In this document: one piece after another, positions 6,066 to 9,086 of the stretch
How the letters are laid out: the number at the start of each line of letters is the position of its first letter
Position numbering within the stretch: the stretch's first letter is position 1
Source of the DNA: Chitinophagales bacterium
GTDB taxonomy: Bacteria; Bacteroidota; Bacteroidia; Chitinophagales; JADIYW01
Direction of reading: 5' to 3'
Length of the DNA: 9,086 bases
NCBI GenBank assembly: GCA_020848315.1
Contig: JADLAH010000193.1
Span: forward strand, 1-9,086
The notes under the pieces: model-generated
Database searches by the model: none
What the model was told of the DNA's origin: nothing
Seen by the model: only the letters and a program-made list of their open reading frames with translations
Program-made: the position numbers and the translations under genes

Positions 6066-6980
6066 ATGACAGAAATCGGAAATAAAGATACCTTCCGCAC
6101 TGAAAAGACGGGTGGTCGCATCAGCAGCCTGTCGCCGGATGTGCAGTTGCTGATATGGTGGGGGTTGTTTTTGGGTATGTTTTTCGTGGCGCAAATCGTC
6201 AGCAGCATCGTGATAGTAGCCTTTTATCAGACTGCGGAGATAGGTGATCTGGCGAAAAATCCCGACAACCTGAATCCACTGCGCTATGCCCAGATGATGG
6301 CTACCCTCATCGGATTTCTGCTGCCGGCGCTTATCTTTCAGCGACTGAAATTCGGCAAGGAAATCGGATTCAATCATGCAAATGCCGTATTTCCGATGTA
6401 TCTTTTATTGCTGGTGCCAGCTATGTTGTACACGCTGTATGCGGTGATTGATATTTCTTTCTTTGTCAATAAATGGATGCCCTGGAGCGACTGGATGAAA
6501 GATGCCCAGCAGCAATATAAGGCATTGGTGGAGGCCATCATGGATAATACATCTGTCAGCGTGCTGGTGCTGAATCTGATTACGGTGGCTGTGCTGCCTG
6601 CAGTGGCGGAAGAACTGTTGTTCAGGGGTTCCCTGCAGCGCCTGCTGACGGAAAGGATGAATATACATGTGGCGGTATTGATTTCTTCTGTTTTCTTCAG
6701 CCTTATTCATTTTGAATTTTCCGGATTTCTGCCGCGGGTGATACTCGGGATGTTTCTGGGATATTTGTTTTATTATACCGGCAATATTATGGTTAGTATT
6801 TTTGCGCATCTCGTCAATAACGGCGCGCAGGTTATCTTTATGTACCTGAATAAAATCGGAATGTATAAGATCAATGTGGATGATCCCGTGATGCCCAAAA
6901 CGGGGGAATTCATTCTTTACACGGCGACCTTTGCGGTATTATGGGCTGTTTTTATCATTTTACTCAAAAAGAAAAAATGA
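6066..6980 (+). CDS. CPBP family intramembrane metalloprotease
   Basis: 304 residues with about eight hydrophobic segments. The three motifs of the CPBP (CAAX protease and bacteriocin-processing, Abi) family are intact: EExxxR as AEELLFRG (E182, E183, R187), FxxxH as FFSLIH (F211, H215), and HxxxN as HLVNN (H248, N252). These residues form the metal site inside the membrane. Eukaryotic relatives (Rce1) cut prenylated proteins; bacterial members act in bacteriocin immunity, signalling or unknown tasks. No bacteriocin gene is nearby. A soluble N-terminal tail of about 25 residues precedes the first helix, and a lysine-rich tail (KKKKK) ends the protein on the cytoplasmic side. The first ATG after the palindromic promoter is used as the start. 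cdsA follows on the same strand after 70 bases, but an internal -7 box suggests that it also has its own promoter. Substrate unknown. Confidence 0.9.
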   Translation: MTEIGNKDTFRTEKTGGRISSLSPDVQLLIWWGLFLGMFFVAQIVSSIVIVAFYQTAEIGDLAKNPDNLNPLRYAQMMATLIGFLLPALIFQRLKFGKEIGFNHANAVFPMYLLLLVPAMLYTLYAVIDISFFVNKWMPWSDWMKDAQQQYKALVEAIMDNTSVSVLVLNLITVAVLPAVAEELLFRGSLQRLLTERMNIHVAVLISSVFFSLIHFEFSGFLPRVILGMFLGYLFYYTGNIMVSIFAHLVNNGAQVIFMYLNKIGMYKINVDDPVMPKTGEFILYTATFAVLWAVFIILLKKKK

Positions 6981-7001
6981 GTAACTTTGTCAGATGAGTC
7001 A
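6960..7001 (+). promoter_or_regulatory. Candidate cdsA promoter with repeated TGAGTnA half-sites
   Basis: TAACTTTG at 6982-6989 matches TAnnTTTG exactly and would start transcription near 6995, giving cdsA a leader of about 55 bases. TTACTCA (6960-6966) and TGAGTAA (6978-6984) form a perfect 7-bp inverted repeat over an 11-base A-rich spacer that contains the end of the CPBP gene. TGAGTCA follows at 6995-7001. No -33 TTG is seen. Confidence 0.33.
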
Positions 7002-7050
7002 GTTGCAACAGGTGGCTGTATGCAGTTGATAAAATCCTTAAATAGCAGAC

Positions 7051-7893
7051 ATGGGCGATATCACCACGCGGGTAATTACCGGTATTTTTTTTCTGATTGT
7101 CATGATTGGCGGTGTTGTATGGAATGAATATTCTTACCTCGTCCTGTTTTCTCTCTTAGTGGTGTTGTGTATCAACGAGTATCACGCCATCATCCACTCT
7201 ATTCTGGCTTCTTCCGAAAAATGGAAAACGACCTACAAACTTATCAATACTATTTTCAGTGTCGTTATTTTCGGGATTGTGTTTATGGTAGCCAGTAAAA
7301 AAATCGCCCTTATTTCATTGTCGCTGGTATGTGGCTTCCCGCTGACGTGGCTGGTGATAGAAATGTATACCAAGAGTGAAAAGCCATTCTATAATGTATG
7401 CCTGAACTCCATGGCCATTTTTTATCTGGCCATTCCGTTGTCGTCGGCCTCGCTGCTGGCATTTCACGCCGGAGAATACAGTTGGCACTATCTGCTGGCT
7501 ATCATGGTATTTGCGTGGAGCAATGATTCCTTTGCCTATCTGTTTGGTAGGTTCTTTGGCAAAAACAAACTGTTTGAGCGTATTTCCCCGAAAAAAACCT
7601 GGGAAGGCTTCTTTGGTGGCGTAGTAGGTGCGGTGCTATTCGCTTATATCATCTATCTGCTGTTCCCAAGATGGACCGGATATGAAGTCAGCCTCACGAC
7701 GTATGTTATCCTGGCTGTCATTACTTCCATTACCAGTACCTACGGCGATCTGGCGGAAAGTATGATAAAACGCAATATGGATATCAAGGATTCCGGAACG
7801 GCACTACCCGGACACGGCGGTTTCCTCGACCGATTTGATGGTCTTATCTTCTCCTTGCCGGCCTGTACGGTGTACCTGACCTTTTTTCTGTAA
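7051..7893 (+). CDS. cdsA: Phosphatidate cytidylyltransferase (CDP-diacylglycerol synthase)
   Basis: It makes CDP-diacylglycerol from phosphatidic acid and CTP, the branch-point precursor of phosphatidylethanolamine and phosphatidylglycerol, in the inner membrane. The 280-residue protein has about eight membrane segments. It carries the conserved FAWSNDSFAYLFGR block (154-167), ISPKKTWEGFFGG (178-190), and near the C-terminus the family signature SMIKRNMDIKDSG...LPGHGGFLDRFDG (237-264), including D247, G256, G257, D260, R261 and D263 for metal and CTP binding. Length is normal and all signature residues are present. ATG 7051 places the first helix right at the N-terminus as expected; no Shine-Dalgarno stands out. 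The stop codon is two bases from the stop of the converging sigma-factor gene. Confidence 0.95.
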   Translation: MGDITTRVITGIFFLIVMIGGVVWNEYSYLVLFSLLVVLCINEYHAIIHSILASSEKWKTTYKLINTIFSVVIFGIVFMVASKKIALISLSLVCGFPLTWLVIEMYTKSEKPFYNVCLNSMAIFYLAIPLSSASLLAFHAGEYSWHYLLAIMVFAWSNDSFAYLFGRFFGKNKLFERISPKKTWEGFFGGVVGAVLFAYIIYLLFPRWTGYEVSLTTYVILAVITSITSTYGDLAESMIKRNMDIKDSGTALPGHGGFLDRFDGLIFSLPACTVYLTFFL

Positions 7894-7895
7894 GC

Positions 7896-8501
7896 TTATT
7901 GAACGATTACCTGATTGCCCATCATCTTGCGGAGGTTCAGCAGTGCATAGCGCATGCGACCTAATGCCGTATTGATATTCGTGCCGGTCATTTCCGCGAT
8001 TTCCTTGAAACTTAAATCTGCATAGTGTCGGAGAATCAGCACTTCCTTCTGATCCGCAGGCAGCAGATTAATCATTTCCCGCACCTGCAAGGCGTTCTGT
8101 TCCCGGATGATTTTATCTTCCTTGCTTTCTTCCGACAGTTTTAATAATCCGGAAAAATCTTTTCCGTCGCTATCCACAAAAACAGGCATGCGCTTGTTGC
8201 GGCGGAAGTGATCCATGCAGAGATTATTTGCAATCATCATCACCCAAGGCAGAAATTTGCCTTCCTCATTGTATTTCCCCTGATGCAGACAGTCGATGAC
8301 TTTGTAGAACGTATCCTGAAACAGGTCTTCTGCCAGCGCACGGTCTTTCACCCGCATGAAAATAAATGTAAAAATTTTGCGCTGATGTTTTTTCAGCAAG
8401 GTAGCGAGCGCATTTTCATCCCCGTTTACATATCTTTGGATGAGCTCATGGTCGGTTTGAACAATAGGATGCATGGTGTCTGTTTTTTGTGGGTGATACA
8501 A
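7896..8501 (-). CDS. ECF (sigma-70 family) RNA polymerase sigma factor
   Basis: 201 residues with the two domains of group 4 sigma factors. Sigma-2 spans about 17-103 and includes the core-binding and -10-recognition segments (RALAEDLFQDTFYKVI at 54-69, WVMMIANNLCMDHFRR at 86-101). Sigma-4 spans about 135-192 with a helix-turn-helix LSFKEIAEMTGTNINTALGRMRYAL (163-187). The linker (104-134) is acidic and variable. There is no sigma-3 or C-terminal extension. ATG 8501 is used, but the second ATG at 8474 (residue 10) would remove only a tail unlike the family and is an equally good start. No anti-sigma gene is linked: the next gene downstream converges and the upstream one diverges, so the gene is probably monocistronic. 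Its partner and target promoters are unknown. It shares a 132-base upstream region with uvrA. Confidence 0.92.
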   Translation of the reverse strand: MYHPQKTDTMHPIVQTDHELIQRYVNGDENALATLLKKHQRKIFTFIFMRVKDRALAEDLFQDTFYKVIDCLHQGKYNEEGKFLPWVMMIANNLCMDHFRRNKRMPVFVDSDGKDFSGLLKLSEESKEDKIIREQNALQVREMINLLPADQKEVLILRHYADLSFKEIAEMTGTNINTALGRMRYALLNLRKMMGNQVIVQ

Positions 8502-8633
8502 TTAGCCGTGTGCATGTAGATATTGTTCAAATAAGTATTGTGTTACGTGAGTTAATTTGACTCAAGATTAATAAACAAAAACGATTTAAGTATTGTCATT
8601 AACAGTATTTAACGCAAAGAGAAGAGGTGTTTC
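8502..8633. promoter_or_regulatory. Divergent control region between the ECF sigma gene and uvrA
   Basis: This AT-rich 132-base stretch must hold both promoters. It contains a 17-bp near-palindrome TGAGTTAATTTGACTCA (8548-8564, one mismatched pair) and an exact direct repeat TAAGTATTGT at 8532-8541 and 8587-8596, 55 bases apart. TTAATTTG (8552-8559) is a near -7 match on the plus strand, but no well-spaced -33 element accompanies it. I could not place either promoter with confidence. Confidence 0.4.
8622..8627 (+). promoter_or_regulatory. Shine-Dalgarno-like sequence of uvrA
   Basis: AAGAGG, followed by TG, lies six bases before the ATG at 8634. It is the only clear ribosome-binding-site-like sequence among the genes here, and it fixes the uvrA start. 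Confidence 0.5.
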
Positions 8634-9086
8634 ATGGCAAAGAATGCAAAAATAACGGTTAATAGGGAGGCCAGAATTTTTATAAAAGGGGCACGCACCC
8701 ACAATCTGAAAAATGTGGATGTAGAAATACCCAGAAATCAACTGGTAGTCGTTACCGGTGTATCCGGTTCCGGCAAATCATCGCTCACCATCGACACCTT
8801 ATATGCCGAAGGGCAACGCCGCTATGTGGAATCACTTTCTTCGTATGCGCGCCAGTTTCTAAACCGGATGGATAAGCCGGATGTGGATTTCATTAAAGGA
8901 CTTTCACCCGCTATTGCCATTGAACAAAAGACGACTACCGGCACCACGCGTTCCACGGTCGGCACGCTCACCGAAATCTATGATTACCTCAGATTGCTGT
9001 ATGCGAAAATCGGCAAAACCTATTCACCGGTATCTAATAAACTGGTGATGCGGCATGAAGTATCGGATGTGATCAAAGAAATCGGA
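8634..9086 (+). CDS. uvrA: Excinuclease ABC subunit A, N-terminal part (cut by window end)
   Basis: UvrA is the damage-scanning ATPase of nucleotide excision repair. It dimerises, recruits UvrB to lesions and leaves. The first 151 codons are present and stay open to the last base; the family is normally about 940 residues. Visible features are [12 protein letters not shown] (17-28), the Walker A motif of the first ABC ATPase GVSGSGKS (42-49, K48), [20 protein letters not shown] (residues 57-76), [18 protein letters not shown] and [17 protein letters not shown]. All are near-identical to known UvrA. Where E. coli and Bacillus proteins carry a CPxH motif after the LRLL helix (GEPRCPDH in E. coli), this one reads GKTYSPVS, so that cysteine-histidine pair is missing. 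This may be normal for Bacteroidota. The leading ten or so residues before the conserved block are variable, and the Shine-Dalgarno supports ATG 8634. Confidence 0.95.
   Translation, partial: MAKNAKITVNREARIFIKGARTHNLKNVDVEIPRNQLVVVTGVSGSGKSSLTIDTLYAEGQRRYVESLSSYARQFLNRMDKPDVDFIKGLSPAIAIEQKTTTGTTRSTVGTLTEIYDYLRLLYAKIGKTYSPVSNKLVMRHEVSDVIKEIG

Noticed and set aside
6405..6809. 134-codon minus-strand frame
   Set aside because: Antisense to the CPBP protease with its three intact motifs; the translation is rich in H, Q and R, typical of a shadow frame.
6994..7029. Eleven-codon frame MSQLQQVAVCS upstream of cdsA, possible leader peptide
   Set aside because: No run of regulatory codons, no ribosome-binding site and no attenuator hairpin; such short frames are common by chance.
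1..9086. CRISPR array, insertion sequence, tRNA or integration site
   Set aside because: No regularly spaced repeats, transposase-like protein, terminal inverted repeats or cloverleaf-type sequence was seen on either strand; gene content is ordinary chromosomal.

Overview
The window looks like core chromosome from a member of the Bacteroidota, possibly Chitinophagales-like. This placement is an inference. It rests on recurrent TAnnTTTG-type -7 promoter elements (TAAATTTG, TATCTTTG, TAACTTTG), few Shine-Dalgarno sequences, and the style of the UvrA, CdsA, Crp/Fnr and ECF sigma proteins. It holds eleven genes, ten complete and one cut by the right edge, with no mobile element, CRISPR array, tRNA or rRNA. 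Coding density is very high, and no stretch longer than about 130 bases lacks a gene.

Layout. Left block, plus strand: a large protein with the fold signature of arginyl/leucyl-tRNA-protein transferases (42-1154) but without their N-terminal cysteines. It is followed by a Crp/Fnr-type regulator (1210-1806) and, four bases later, a small secreted four-cysteine protein (1811-2158). Centre block, minus strand, read right to left: a DusB-type tRNA-dihydrouridine synthase (5985-4996), a membrane family-2 glycosyltransferase (4919-3711), a MurG-like glycosyltransferase (3682-2582), and a small secreted protein with two NKRTEPL[IV]NR repeats (2454-2164). This block meets the left block tail to tail with only 5 bases between stop codons. 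Right block: a CPBP intramembrane protease (6066-6980) and CdsA (7051-7893) on plus, an ECF sigma factor on minus (8501-7896), and the start of uvrA on plus (8634 to the edge).

How they fit together. Most genes are housekeeping: tRNA modification (dusB), CDP-diacylglycerol synthesis (cdsA) and nucleotide excision repair (uvrA). The two glycosyltransferases are adjacent and co-directional and may act in one glycan or glycolipid pathway. The regulator and the four-cysteine protein look like a small operon.

No obviously new multi-gene system is visible. The points most worth a second look are the cysteine-poor Ate-like protein with its long C-terminal extension, the perfect 18-bp palindrome that places two face-to-face -7 elements between dusB and the CPBP gene, and the two small secreted proteins of unknown role.
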